Source: Chloroflexota bacterium
GTDB lineage: Bacteria > Chloroflexota > Limnocylindria > QHBO01
Assembly (NCBI GenBank): GCA_005880165.1
Contig: VBJP01000070.1
Span: 1 to 21,439, forward strand
Direction: 5' to 3'
DNA length: 21,439 nt
Notes under the pieces: generated by a model
Database searches by the model: none
What the model was told of the DNA's origin: nothing
Seen by the model: only the letters and a program-made list of their open reading frames with translations
Part shown: positions 1 through 6,908 of the stretch, piece after piece
Position numbering within the stretch: position 1 is the stretch's first letter
Layout: each line of letters begins with the position of its first letter
Position numbers and translations under genes: made by a program

Positions 1-2157
1 GCAGTCCAGGTCGGCGCCGCCCACGTCACCATCAACCGCAACGACCACGTCCTCGTCGCTCAGCCGGACGGTCGTATCAAGCGCGGAAGCGACGGCGGGT
101 TCTACGCGCGTGACACGCGATTCGTCTCCAGCTACGAGCTGACGATCGGCGGAAAGCGTCCGCAGCTGCTGAACGCCTGCACGGTCCGCTTCTTCTCGGC
201 TCGCCACGTAATGACGAACCCGCGGCTGGTCACTCCGGAGCTCGAGCTCGAGGCCGGGAGCCTGGCGGTGACCTTGGCTCGCACCGTCCAGGAAGGGGTT
301 CACGAGGACTACGACGTCGTGAATCACGCGCGCGAATCGGTCCGCTTCGAGCTGGCCATCGCAATCGAGTTCGACTTCGCCGACATGTTCGACGTGCGTG
401 CCATTGGCCGCCACCGGGAGCGAAAGCAGGCTTCTCGGTCCTCAACGTGGTCCGAGGACCAGCACCAGCTCGTCGCGACCTACACCAACGGGCCGTTCAG
501 CCGAGAGCTGCGTATCGTCTGCGAGCGGTCGGATTCGCAACCGACCTGGAGGGACGGCCAGATCGTCTTTGAGCTGGAGCTTGCCCCAAAGCAGCGATGG
601 CACACCTGCGTTCGCTGGCTACCAGTGACCCAGCCGGGCGTGGTGGGGACGACGCTGGACTGCCGCACCCTCGAGCAGTCCCCTGATGGCGAGGCAGCCC
701 TGAGCAGCCACGTCTCCCTGGCTACCGAGAATGGCACCGTTCAGCTCGCGTGGGATCGCGCGGTGATGGACATGGAGTCGCTCCACCTGGTCGATCCGAA
801 CCACCCAGACGACCTGGTGCCCGCCGCGGGCACTCCGTGGTTCCTCACGCTGTTTGGGCGGGACTCGCTGGTGACCTCGATGCAGGCGATCATGGGGTCG
901 CCCGAGCTGGCGCGAGGGACGCTGGCCCGCCTCGCAGCGCTCCAGGCGACGGGAGACGATCCGGAGCGGGACATGGAGCCGGGCAAAATCCTGCATGAGA
1001 TCCGGCACGGTGAGATCGCGGAGCTCGGCATCCTGCCCTTCCAGCCGTACTACGGGACCCACGACGCCACCAGCCTGTTCCTCGTCCAGCTCGCCCACGT
1101 CTACGAGTGGACGGCCGATCGGGACCTGCTGGTCCGCTACCTGCCCGCTGCCGAGGCGGCGATGGCCTGGATCGACCAATACGGGGATCGCGACGGGGAT
1201 GGATTCCAGGAGTACGCCACGCGTTCCTCGAAAGGCTTCTACAACCAGGGCTGGAAGGACGCGCACGACGCCATCCCCGACGAGCACGGCGCTCGGGCAG
1301 GGCTGCCGCTGGCCCTCTGCGAGCTGCAGGGCTATGCGTACGACGCCAAGCTCCGCCTCGCGCAGATCTACGAGGTGCTCGACCGTGAGGAGGAAGCCGC
1401 CCGGCTGCGGACCGAGGCCTATCGGCTCTTCGAACGCTTCAACGACGCGTTCTGGTGGGATTCCGAGGGGACCTACTACCTGGGCCTCGACGGTGACAAG
1501 CGACCGATCCGCAGCGTGGCTTCCAACCCCGGGCACTGCCTGATGAGCGGCATCGTCCCGCGCGAGCGAGCGCGAAGGGTCGCCTACCGCCTGCTGGCCG
1601 ACGACATGTGGTCCGGCTGGGGCATTCGCACGCTATCCGCGGAGCATCCGGCCTACAACCCGTTCAGCTACCACACCGGCACGGTGTGGCCGCATGACAA
1701 CGCTACCATCGCCAGCGGGTTCACGCGCTACGGCCTGCGCGCCGAGACGGCACGCATCGCGCTCGGCATGTTTGATGCCGCCAACGCGTTCGCGGCCAAC
1801 CGGCTCCCGGAGCTGTTCTCCGGTCTTCCGCGCACGTACGACGACTTCCCGGTGCAATACCTGGGGGCGAACGTGCCCCAGGCATGGGCCGCGAGCGCCA
1901 TCTTTCGACTGGTGATGGTCATGTGCGGCATCCACGCTCGCCGCGAGCCGGGGCGCTCTCGGATCTACTTGAATCCGGCGCTGCCCGACTGGCTTCCGGA
2001 GCTCACCCTGCGGCAGATCCGCGCGGGAACGGGTCTCCTCTCGGTCCGTTTTGCACCGAGCGAGGTAGAGGTGCTCCACAACACGACCGGTTTCGAGGTC
2101 ATCTCCGGCCCGCCCCCCGCGCGCAGCAGCCAGGTGGAGGAGGCTCTCGCCAGCTAG
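1..2157 (+). CDS. Amylo-alpha-1,6-glucosidase / glycogen debranching-type enzyme (5' partial)
   Basis: The reading frame is open from the first base, so the N-terminus lies outside the window; 718 residues are visible. The first 60 or so residues contain GGFYARDTRFVSSYEL, typical of the N-terminal domain of bacterial debranching-like glucosidases. The C-terminal half is an alpha/alpha-toroid glucosidase domain with family-typical blocks: GTPWFLTLFGRDSL, YYGTHDATSLF, NQGWKDAHD, GWGIRTLS and YHTGTVWPHDN. It probably hydrolyses alpha-1,6 branches of glycogen or related oligosaccharides in the cytoplasm. There is no signal peptide in the visible part. An internal ATG at 211 would remove the conserved N-terminal block and is unlikely to be the true start. 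The exact substrate cannot be told from sequence; trehalose-like or glucosylglycerate-type substrates are possible for this clan. It ends about 150 bases before the cold-shock gene. Confidence 0.9.
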   Translation, partial: AVQVGAAHVTINRNDHVLVAQPDGRIKRGSDGGFYARDTRFVSSYELTIGGKRPQLLNACTVRFFSARHVMTNPRLVTPELELEAGSLAVTLARTVQEGVHEDYDVVNHARESVRFELAIAIEFDFADMFDVRAIGRHRERKQASRSSTWSEDQHQLVATYTNGPFSRELRIVCERSDSQPTWRDGQIVFELELAPKQRWHTCVRWLPVTQPGVVGTTLDCRTLEQSPDGEAALSSHVSLATENGTVQLAWDRAVMDMESLHLVDPNHPDDLVPAAGTPWFLTLFGRDSLVTSMQAIMGSPELARGTLARLAALQATGDDPERDMEPGKILHEIRHGEIAELGILPFQPYYGTHDATSLFLVQLAHVYEWTADRDLLVRYLPAAEAAMAWIDQYGDRDGDGFQEYATRSSKGFYNQGWKDAHDAIPDEHGARAGLPLALCELQGYAYDAKLRLAQIYEVLDREEEAARLRTEAYRLFERFNDAFWWDSEGTYYLGLDGDKRPIRSVASNPGHCLMSGIVPRERARRVAYRLLADDMWSGWGIRTLSAEHPAYNPFSYHTGTVWPHDNATIASGFTRYGLRAETARIALGMFDAANAFAANRLPELFSGLPRTYDDFPVQYLGANVPQAWAASAIFRLVMVMCGIHARREPGRSRIYLNPALPDWLPELTLRQIRAGTGLLSVRFAPSEVEVLHNTTGFEVISGPPPARSSQVEEALAS

Positions 2158-2191
2158 TCGACGCGGAGACGTGGTGTGCTACCCTATCGGC

Positions 2192-2334
2192 GCGCCACGT
2201 TGGCGCACCTTTGTGCGGCACGACGATTCTCCTCTCTTCGGTTTCGGCGAGACAGGTCGCTGAGGCCGCATGAGAGGAGATTTTTCATGCGGAGGTTTTC
2301 CAGACCATGGCCACAGGCACCATCAAGAAGCTGA
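2192..2334 (+). promoter_or_regulatory. Structured leader of the cold-shock gene with upstream ORF
   Basis: Two short stems share bases and so exclude each other: GCGCCA/TGGCGC (2192-2197 with 2201-2206) and CGCAC/GTGCG (2204-2208 with 2213-2217). A third perfect 9-bp pairing joins TCTCCTCTC (2228-2236) to GAGAGGAGA (2272-2280). The latter contains the Shine-Dalgarno sequence of a 15-codon ORF (ATG 2287, stop ending at 2334) that overlaps the cold-shock start codon at 2307. The cold-shock gene's own GGAGG (2291-2295) lies inside this small ORF. Pairing is read directly; the regulatory role is inferred. Confidence 0.4.
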
Positions 2335-2510
2335 TCTCAGACCGAGGCTTCGGCTTCATCACCGCCGACGACGGGAAGGACTACTTCTTCCATCGCGACG
2401 GCCTGAGTGCGTCGCTCGACTTCGATCGCCTGACGGGCCGCGAAAAGGTCTCGTTCGACGTCGAGTCGAGCCCGCGCGGGCCGCGCGCCACGAACGTGCG
2501 CGCCGAGTAG
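2307..2510 (+). CDS. Cold-shock domain protein (CspA family)
   Basis: A 67-residue protein with one cold-shock domain, the usual size for bacterial Csp proteins. It carries the RNP1-like motif RGFGFI (residues 13-18) and the RNP2-like motif DYFFHRD (25-31), the aromatic patches that stack on single-stranded nucleic acid. Family members act as RNA chaperones that melt structure in mRNA, often at low temperature or on stress. The start is supported by GGAGG at 2291-2295, 11 bases upstream. The gene stands alone between a structured leader and a strong intrinsic terminator, so it is probably monocistronic. Which stress induces it cannot be told from the protein. Confidence 0.95.
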   Translation: MATGTIKKLISDRGFGFITADDGKDYFFHRDGLSASLDFDRLTGREKVSFDVESSPRGPRATNVRAE

Positions 2511-2524
2511 TCGCCGAAAACCAG

Positions 2525-2557
2525 GAGGACCGGCCAGGCGGCCGGTCCTCTCTTTTT
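2525..2557 (+). terminator. Rho-independent terminator of the cold-shock gene
   Basis: A perfect 11-bp stem (GAGGACCGGCC at 2525-2535 with GGCCGGTCCTC at 2540-2550) closes an AGGC loop and is followed by TCTTTTT. It lies 14 bases after the csp stop codon and just before the convergent end of the minus-strand gene at 2572. Confidence 0.92.
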
Positions 2558-2571
2558 GCCCAATAGGGTCC

Positions 2572-2991
2572 CTAGATCGCGCGCATCCGATTGTTCTTGG
2601 CGGCATGCTCGACCTCGGCGAGGCCAAGCGCCTCGAGGAGCGGCGGCATGTACATCCCGAACCGCCCGCGCAGCCCCTTCTTGAGGCCGTACCAGCCCCC
2701 GACCGGATTCTCCGGCGATCGTCCCCAGGCTTCCACCGTGCCATCCGCCGCCGGCTTCTGCTCATCGGCGCTCCCCAGCGGCATCCAGTCTCCGTGCGCC
2801 TTGAGCATGGCGTGCAGGTCCTCGATCGCGCGCAACTGGTAGCGGAGCTGGGTCCCGCCGACCTGGCAGACGATCGAAGGCGGCTCCGAGCTTTCGTCCC
2901 GGTACATCGTGTATTCGGATGATCCGCTCGGGGTTCTGAGGAGCCATGGGTCCTCGCGGGTACCCGTTCCCTTCGTGCTCAGCTGGGCCAC
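2572..2991 (-). CDS. Conserved protein of unknown function (DUF6855-like)
   Basis: The predicted product has 139 residues. The GTG start at 2989-2991 is chosen because GGAGGAG lies 4 bases upstream (2996-3002); a longer reading to 3048 would add only a non-conserved Arg-rich leader. The protein has strongly conserved-looking blocks: TKGTGTREDPW near the start, VCQVGGTQLRYQLR, HGDWMPLGSADEQKP, and WGRSPENPVGGWYGLKKGLRGRFG. I recall this pattern from widespread bacterial proteins labelled DUF6855, but that name is from memory. There is no signal peptide or membrane segment, so it is probably cytoplasmic. No biochemical function is known to me. It lies downstream of the secreted LPNTA protein on the same strand but is separated from it by a 10-bp hairpin. 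Confidence 0.8.
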   Translation of the reverse strand: MAQLSTKGTGTREDPWLLRTPSGSSEYTMYRDESSEPPSIVCQVGGTQLRYQLRAIEDLHAMLKAHGDWMPLGSADEQKPAADGTVEAWGRSPENPVGGWYGLKKGLRGRFGMYMPPLLEALGLAEVEHAAKNNRMRAI

Positions 2992-3104
2992 AACACTCCT
3001 CCGATCAGTAACGCGGCGAGTGTCCGACGCCGTGCCCGAGCGCGTCAAGGGAATCGGGGCCCACCACCCCTACCGGGCACCGAAAATCCCGGCCAGACAT
3101 GGCC

Positions 3105-3128
3105 GGGCGCCTGCCGGAGCAGGCGCCC
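3105..3128 (-). terminator. GC-rich hairpin, possible terminator of the secreted-protein gene
   Basis: A perfect 10-bp stem (GGGCGCCTGC at 3105-3114 with GCAGGCGCCC at 3119-3128) closes a 4-base loop. It lies between the end of the minus-strand secreted-protein gene (3163) and the start of the next minus-strand gene (2991). There is no T-tract on either side, so termination is inferred from position and stem strength only. Confidence 0.45.
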
Positions 3129-3162
3129 TGTTCCATGGACGGCTGGGCTGTTGCCCGCGAGG

Positions 3163-3873
3163 TTAGTCGCGCAGGTCGCGATGCCTACGCACGGTCACCG
3201 GACGCTGGAGGGCTCGACCGACGGCGATCAGCACCCCGGTTCCGAGCAGCGCCAGCACCAGGGTGATTGGCGGCTGCTGGCCGGTCGGTGCGAATGCGGT
3301 ATTCGGGAGTGTGGTAACCCCACCTGGGCCACCCGCGGCTCCCTGAACGCCTCCGCTGACGCCACCACCGGCGCCTCCGCTGACGCCACCACCGGCGCCA
3401 CCGCTGACGCCACCACCGGCGCCTCCGCTGACGCCACCACCGGCGCCACCACCGGCGCCACCAGTGGTCGGAGCGCATTTAACCCAGAACACCTTGTGCT
3501 TGATGTTCTGCGTGTTGCGTCCCTCCCAGAAGAGCTTGTAGTGGCCGTCGGGGAGCTGGTAGGCGCCTTCTTCGGGCTGGCGGTCTTCGCCGTTCTCGTT
3601 CGTCAGGTATGTGCCGGCCATGACCGTGCCTCGGTCACCGGTCGGCGGCCAGGATTCGATCCACCAGTCGCCTGCCTGTCCGGCATCGGCGAAGAAGAAG
3701 TGCAGGTGGAATGTGCACACGTGTGGCTGGTTCTTCACCTCGGGGCTCGGCTCGGTCGCGCCGTCGTGGATCTTGACGGTTCCGTTGTTTCCCGGGGCGT
3801 CGTGAGCGGTCACGATGCCGGCCCCAATGGCCAGCAGCGTCGAGGCCGCCAGGACTGCCATCAGTCGCCTCAT
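3163..3873 (-). CDS. Secreted protein with Gly-rich repeats and LPNTA C-terminal anchor signal
   Basis: The product has 236 residues. The start at 3873 has GGAGA about 8 bases upstream; a much longer open frame upstream to 5037 runs antisense to the molybdate genes and is spurious. Residues 1-23 form a signal peptide (MRRLM, hydrophobic core, likely cleavage after VTA). Residues 24-133 form a compact domain rich in His and aromatic residues, with HVCTFHLHFFF and KHKVFWVKC; C53 and C133 may form a disulfide. Residues 138-175 are an 8-residue Gly/Ala/Val/Ser repeat. The end has a sorting-signal layout: LPNTA (189-193), a hydrophobic helix (about 203-219) and an Arg-rich tail. This suggests sortase attachment to the surface, or simply membrane anchoring. 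I recall similar domains in uncharacterised proteins of Chloroflexota and Actinobacteria; the function is unknown. Confidence 0.85.
   Translation of the reverse strand: MRRLMAVLAASTLLAIGAGIVTAHDAPGNNGTVKIHDGATEPSPEVKNQPHVCTFHLHFFFADAGQAGDWWIESWPPTGDRGTVMAGTYLTNENGEDRQPEEGAYQLPDGHYKLFWEGRNTQNIKHKVFWVKCAPTTGGAGGGAGGGVSGGAGGGVSGGAGGGVSGGAGGGVSGGVQGAAGGPGGVTTLPNTAFAPTGQQPPITLVLALLGTGVLIAVGRALQRPVTVRRHRDLRD
3349..3468 (-). repeat. In-gene 24-bp tandem repeat tract
   Basis: Four nearly identical 24-base units (3349-3372, 3373-3396, 3397-3420, 3421-3444) are followed by two 12-base half-units (3445-3468, the last diverged). Only single-base differences such as CTCC versus CACC separate the full units. 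Each encodes eight residues of the Gly/Ala/Val/Ser linker of the secreted protein. Copy number could vary without shifting frame. Confidence 0.9.
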
Positions 3874-4085
3874 CGCGGTTCTCCAATTCTGCTTTCGACG
3901 AGCGGCGAGACCGCAGAGCGAATGCCATCCTGGGACCCCCCTAGTACTTTCTGGGCTACCTGCAACGAATCTGCAAGGCCCTGCGCCGCGCGTGGTATGG
4001 AAGCGTAACGATGACCGGTGCGTCGGGTCACCGCGCCGCGGCGCCTGGCGCGACGCTCCAAGCCTGCCTTGGCGCGGGCCTCCAC

Positions 4086-4125
4086 CTGACACGCATACAT
4101 GTACCCTGTGACATCTAGACACATG
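4086..4125 (+). promoter_or_regulatory. Candidate promoter and operator of the molybdate operon
   Basis: CTGACA (4086-4091) matches the -35 consensus at five of six positions and is followed after 17 bases by TGACAT (4109-4114), a weak -10. An imperfect palindrome, TGTGACATCTAGACACA (4107-4123), overlaps this -10 and is flanked by inverted CATGT/ACATG (4098-4102, 4121-4125). A dyad over the -10 is where a dimeric repressor would act. The regulator encoded just downstream is the obvious candidate, but this is inference. Confidence 0.35.
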
Positions 4126-4152
4126 GTCCCCAGCGGCAGATGATCTCTTGGC

Positions 4153-4590
4153 ATGACCGCCAAGAACACCTCGTCGAGAATCCGGATTGGTCGAGCTGCC
4201 GAAGCCCTCGGTGTCAGCGTCGAAACGTTGCGTCGCTGGGAAGCCCAGGGGACGCTCTCCGTCACGCGCTCGGCGGGTGGCCAGCGGCTCATCGACGCGA
4301 CTGAGCTGAGCCGTCGCCTGGCCGAGCGACGGCAGGCGCGGGGTGACCGGCCGGTCGTCGCCCAATCCGCCAGGAACCGCTTCACCGGCATCGTGACGCG
4401 CGTCGAACGCGACCGTGTCGCGGCGGTCGTGGAGGTGGTGGCGGGGCCGCACCGCCTCGTGAGCTTGATGACCGCCGAGGCGGCCGAGGAGCTGAACCTG
4501 CAGGTGGGCGACGAGGCGATCTGCGTGGTCAAGGCGACGAACGTCGTGGTCGAGGTGCCTGCGCGGGGCGGCGGTCAGGGTGCGCGCTAG
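4153..4590 (+). CDS. HTH-TOBE transcriptional regulator, probably molybdate-responsive
   Basis: A 145-residue protein. Residues about 10-60 form a MerR/BldC/excisionase-type winged helix-turn-helix (IGRAAEALGVSVETLRRWEAQG, then GGQRLIDATEL). Residues about 74-138 form a TOBE/Mop domain (NRFTGIVTRVERD ... EELNLQVGDEAICVVKATNVVVEV), the fold that binds molybdate or tungstate oxyanions. The DNA-binding domain differs from that of classical ModE, so this is an alternative architecture for a molybdate sensor. The first in-frame ATG after a stop at 4141 is used; no clear Shine-Dalgarno is visible. The gene overlaps modA by 11 bases, so regulator and transporter are probably co-transcribed and the operon self-controlled. 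Molybdate as ligand is inferred from domain and context. Confidence 0.85.
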   Translation: MTAKNTSSRIRIGRAAEALGVSVETLRRWEAQGTLSVTRSAGGQRLIDATELSRRLAERRQARGDRPVVAQSARNRFTGIVTRVERDRVAAVVEVVAGPHRLVSLMTAEAAEELNLQVGDEAICVVKATNVVVEVPARGGGQGAR

Positions 4591-5377
4591 GTGGCTCACC
4601 GCCGTGGTGGTTGCCGCTGTTTCGACCGCATGCTCGCAGGGCTCCAACGGAAGCGCATCGATAACCCAGGGGCGTCCGATCACGGTGCTGGCCGCCTCCT
4701 CCCTCCAGGCAGCCTTCACCGCCGCCGGCAATGCATACGCGGCCGCCCATCCCGACAGCACGGTGACATTCGGCTTCGACGCATCGAGCGGGCTGCGCGC
4801 GAAGCTCGAGGAGGGCGCCGCGGCGGATCTCTTCGCCTCCGCCGACGTGGCGAACGCGCAGCGTCTCATCGTGGACGGCCTCGCCATCGGTCCAGTCCGA
4901 CCCTTCGCCGGCAACGGGTTGGCGATCGTCGTGCCACGCGACAACCCCGCCCATATTGAGACGCCCGCGGATCTGGCCAGGCCAGGGGTTCGGCTGGTCT
5001 CCGCGGGTGACGGCGTCCCTATCACCTCGTACGCCACGCAGCTGATCGACGACCTCGCGGGCCAGGTGGGCTATCCGCCCGGATACGCGGCCCTGGTGGC
5101 TGCCAACGTGGTGTCGCGCGAGGACAACGTCGCGGCGGTGGTGGCCAAGGTGGGGCTCGGTGAAGGCGATGCAGGAATCGTGTATGGAACCGATGCGCAG
5201 GCTTCATCCCGCGTGAAACGAATCCCCATCCCGGCCGCGGTGAAGGTGTCAGTGACGTACGCCGCGGTCGTCGTCAAATCCTCGAGGCAACCCGAGGCAG
5301 CACGCGCGTTCCTGAGCTTCCTGGCCAGCTCCCCGGGACAGGCGATCCTGGCCCGCTACGGATTTGTGACTCCATGA
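4580..5377 (+). CDS. modA: Molybdate ABC transporter substrate-binding lipoprotein ModA
   Basis: A 265-residue protein starting at a GTG that overlaps the end of the regulator gene. An Arg-containing N-terminus, a hydrophobic stretch and Cys18 (VSTAC) suggest a lipoprotein signal, although Ser at -3 is not the usual Leu. The mature part has ModA-typical blocks: ITVLAASSLQAAF at the oxyanion site, FGFDASSGLRAKLEEGAAADLFASAD, GNGLAIVVPRDNP, and a C-terminal block with EGDAGIVYGTDA and ARAFLSFLASSPGQAILARYGF. It would capture molybdate (or tungstate) outside the membrane and deliver it to ModB. Its stop overlaps the modB start in an ATGA. Confidence 0.93.
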   Translation: MRARWLTAVVVAAVSTACSQGSNGSASITQGRPITVLAASSLQAAFTAAGNAYAAAHPDSTVTFGFDASSGLRAKLEEGAAADLFASADVANAQRLIVDGLAIGPVRPFAGNGLAIVVPRDNPAHIETPADLARPGVRLVSAGDGVPITSYATQLIDDLAGQVGYPPGYAALVAANVVSREDNVAAVVAKVGLGEGDAGIVYGTDAQASSRVKRIPIPAAVKVSVTYAAVVVKSSRQPEAARAFLSFLASSPGQAILARYGFVTP

Positions 5378-6123
5378 GGCACCTGCGTGCGTCGGGTCTG
5401 TGGCTGGTGGCGGCGATCGCCACCATTGAGGGGTCGCTGGGGTTGACGGTAACCAGCCGCGTGGTCATCGACGCGCTGGCCCTCAGCCTCGTCACCTCGG
5501 GCGCGAGCCTCGTGGTCACCGTCTGCATCGGCACGCCCCTCGCCTACCTGCTGGCACGCCGCCGGTTCCGCGGCTCGTGGCTGGTGGAGGGATTCGTGGA
5601 CCTGCCCATTGTCCTGCCGCCCTCGGTGGCAGGCCTTGCGCTGCTCTTCGCCTTTGGTCGTCGCGGCGCCATCGGTCCTGCATTCGAGGCGGTGGGCATC
5701 GAGATCCCGTTCACCACCCTCGCCGTCGTGGTGGCCCAGACCTTCGTCTCGGCACCCCTCTTCGTTCGGGCCGCACGCGCAGGATTCCGCGACACAAACC
5801 GTGACCTCGAGGACGCCGCACGGGCCGATGGCGCCAGCGAATGGGCCGTCTTTCGCTCGGTGACGGTGCCACTGGCGAACGCGGCGTTGGCGGCTGGCCT
5901 CGTGCTGGCCTGGGCGCGAGCCTTAGGCGAATTCGGCGCCACCATCATGTTCGCCGGGAACCTCGAGGGACGGACCCAGACGCTGCCCCTGCTCGTGTAC
6001 TCCGAGTTCCAGTCGATCGACGGCCTGGGTCGATCGACAGCCGCGGCGGCGGTGCTGGTGCTCGCGGCGCTGGCCGTCCTGGTGGCGGTGCGAGCGCTGC
6101 GCTGGCGGTCGCTCTTCGCCTGA
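5374..6123 (+). CDS. modB: Molybdate ABC transporter permease ModB
   Basis: A 249-residue polytopic membrane protein with five or so hydrophobic helices, the usual size for ModB. It carries the permease EAA-like loop (EDAARADGASEWAVFRSVTVPLA) that contacts the ATPase, preceded by DLPIVLPPSVAGLALL and followed by GEFGATIMFAGNLEGRTQTLPL, both typical of ModB/CysT-type permeases. It is translationally coupled to modA (ATGA overlap). The expected next gene, modC, is absent: the frame ends 4 bases before the convergent stop of a response-regulator gene. The ATPase must come from elsewhere in the genome, or the transporter shares one. Confidence 0.93.
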   Translation: MRHLRASGLWLVAAIATIEGSLGLTVTSRVVIDALALSLVTSGASLVVTVCIGTPLAYLLARRRFRGSWLVEGFVDLPIVLPPSVAGLALLFAFGRRGAIGPAFEAVGIEIPFTTLAVVVAQTFVSAPLFVRAARAGFRDTNRDLEDAARADGASEWAVFRSVTVPLANAALAAGLVLAWARALGEFGATIMFAGNLEGRTQTLPLLVYSEFQSIDGLGRSTAAAAVLVLAALAVLVAVRALRWRSLFA

Positions 6124-6127
6124 AGCT

Positions 6128-6565
6128 CTAGCCGGGCTCGGGGGTGGGAGCGGGCAGCACGGGCGGCGGCTCGCGTTCCAGCAGGCGCCGAACGAGCTCT
6201 TCCGCCTGCTCGATGCGGAACGGCTTCTCCAGGATATGAACATCCGCGATCGAGGACATTTCCTCCTTGCGGGACCGCAGCTCCACGATATCGGCCGAGC
6301 AGAGAATGATGGGGACCTCGCGTAGCGTTCCATGTGCTCGGGCCATGAGCAGGATGTCCCACCCGGATGGTGCCTCCCTGCCGAGCCGGAGGTCGATGAC
6401 GAGCAGGTCGGGGTCCGTGCTGGCGATCGCCTCGATGGTCGCAGTGTCCCCGTCGATGGGGTGCACGTCATACCCCTCCTGGGTGAGGAGGTCGTGCATG
6501 AGCTCGAGGAAGAGCTCGTTGTCGTTGACGACGGTGATGCGCGGAGGTTGATGAAGAGCGTTCAC
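6128..6565 (-). CDS. Single-domain response regulator (REC)
   Basis: A 145-residue protein that is almost entirely a CheY-like receiver domain, with a short Pro-rich tail (PPPVLPAPTPEPG) and no output domain. The phosphoacceptor is D58 (LLVIDLRL), the switch residue S90 (ILCSAD) and the conserved lysine K114 (ILEKPF). The acidic pocket at the N-terminus reads VVNDNE, so the first of the usual two acids is Asn14 while Asp15 remains, which could weaken Mg2+ binding. No histidine kinase is nearby; it is an orphan that probably signals by protein contact. It converges with modB with a 4-base gap and no visible terminator between them. No clear Shine-Dalgarno is seen before the only good ATG. Confidence 0.88.
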   Translation of the reverse strand: MNALHQPPRITVVNDNELFLELMHDLLTQEGYDVHPIDGDTATIEAIASTDPDLLVIDLRLGREAPSGWDILLMARAHGTLREVPIILCSADIVELRSRKEEMSSIADVHILEKPFRIEQAEELVRRLLEREPPPVLPAPTPEPG

Positions 6566-6774
6566 GCTGAGCGAGTCCGATCACTGCGCCGCTGCGATGA
6601 CGTTGAAATGGGAATGCCTCTTGGGGGTATCGGCCTGCGAGCCCGGGGCTCATAGCATAGCGTGCACGGATCTCCATGCCCCGGATCCGTTGGGCCGGCT
6701 CCAGGCTGCCCATGTGCCCGCTACAGCGGCCCCGTCATGCTCAGAACGGTCGGAATGGCGGTGTCCGCGGTACG

Positions 6775-6851
6775 TGGTCGGGGCGACTGGATTCGAACCA
6801 GCGACCTCCTGAACCCCATTCAGGTGCGCTACCAAGCTGCGCTACGCCCCG
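6775..6851 (-). tRNA. tRNA-Pro (anticodon GGG), CCA encoded
   Basis: Read on the minus strand, a full cloverleaf is present. It has acceptor stem CGGGGCG/CGCCCCG, D-arm GCGC/GCGC, anticodon stem CCTGA/TCAGG with loop ATGGGGT (anticodon GGG), and T-arm GCTGG/CCAGT with loop TTCGAAT. The discriminator A is followed by genomically encoded CCA (6775-6777). It decodes CCC and CCU proline codons. The outermost T-stem pair is G-T. It stands alone between the response regulator and a plus-strand gene; no integrase is nearby. Confidence 0.97.
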
Positions 6852-6908
6852 ACCGCCAGAGGTCCCACAGTTTACGCTCTGGCCAACCGTGGACCGCTGG
6901 GTGCCCGA

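Noticed and set aside
3151..4008. 285-residue plus-strand ORF with ADATTGAS repeats
   Set aside because: It is the complement of the 24-bp repeat tract of the secreted protein; the minus-strand reading has signal peptide, conserved domain and sorting signal.
3163..5037. 624-residue minus-strand open frame covering the secreted protein and running under the molybdate genes
   Set aside because: Only the part from 3873 has a signal peptide, Shine-Dalgarno and sensible composition; the upstream part is antisense to the regulator and modA, which have clear family motifs.
6639..6651. Palindrome GAGCCCGGGGCTC between the response regulator and tRNA-Pro
   Set aside because: A short 6-bp stem is common at this GC content; no T-tract, promoter relation or repeat copy supports a function.
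6775..6851. tRNA-Pro as an integration site of a mobile element
   Set aside because: No integrase, no repeated tRNA 3' end and no foreign-looking genes are seen on either side.
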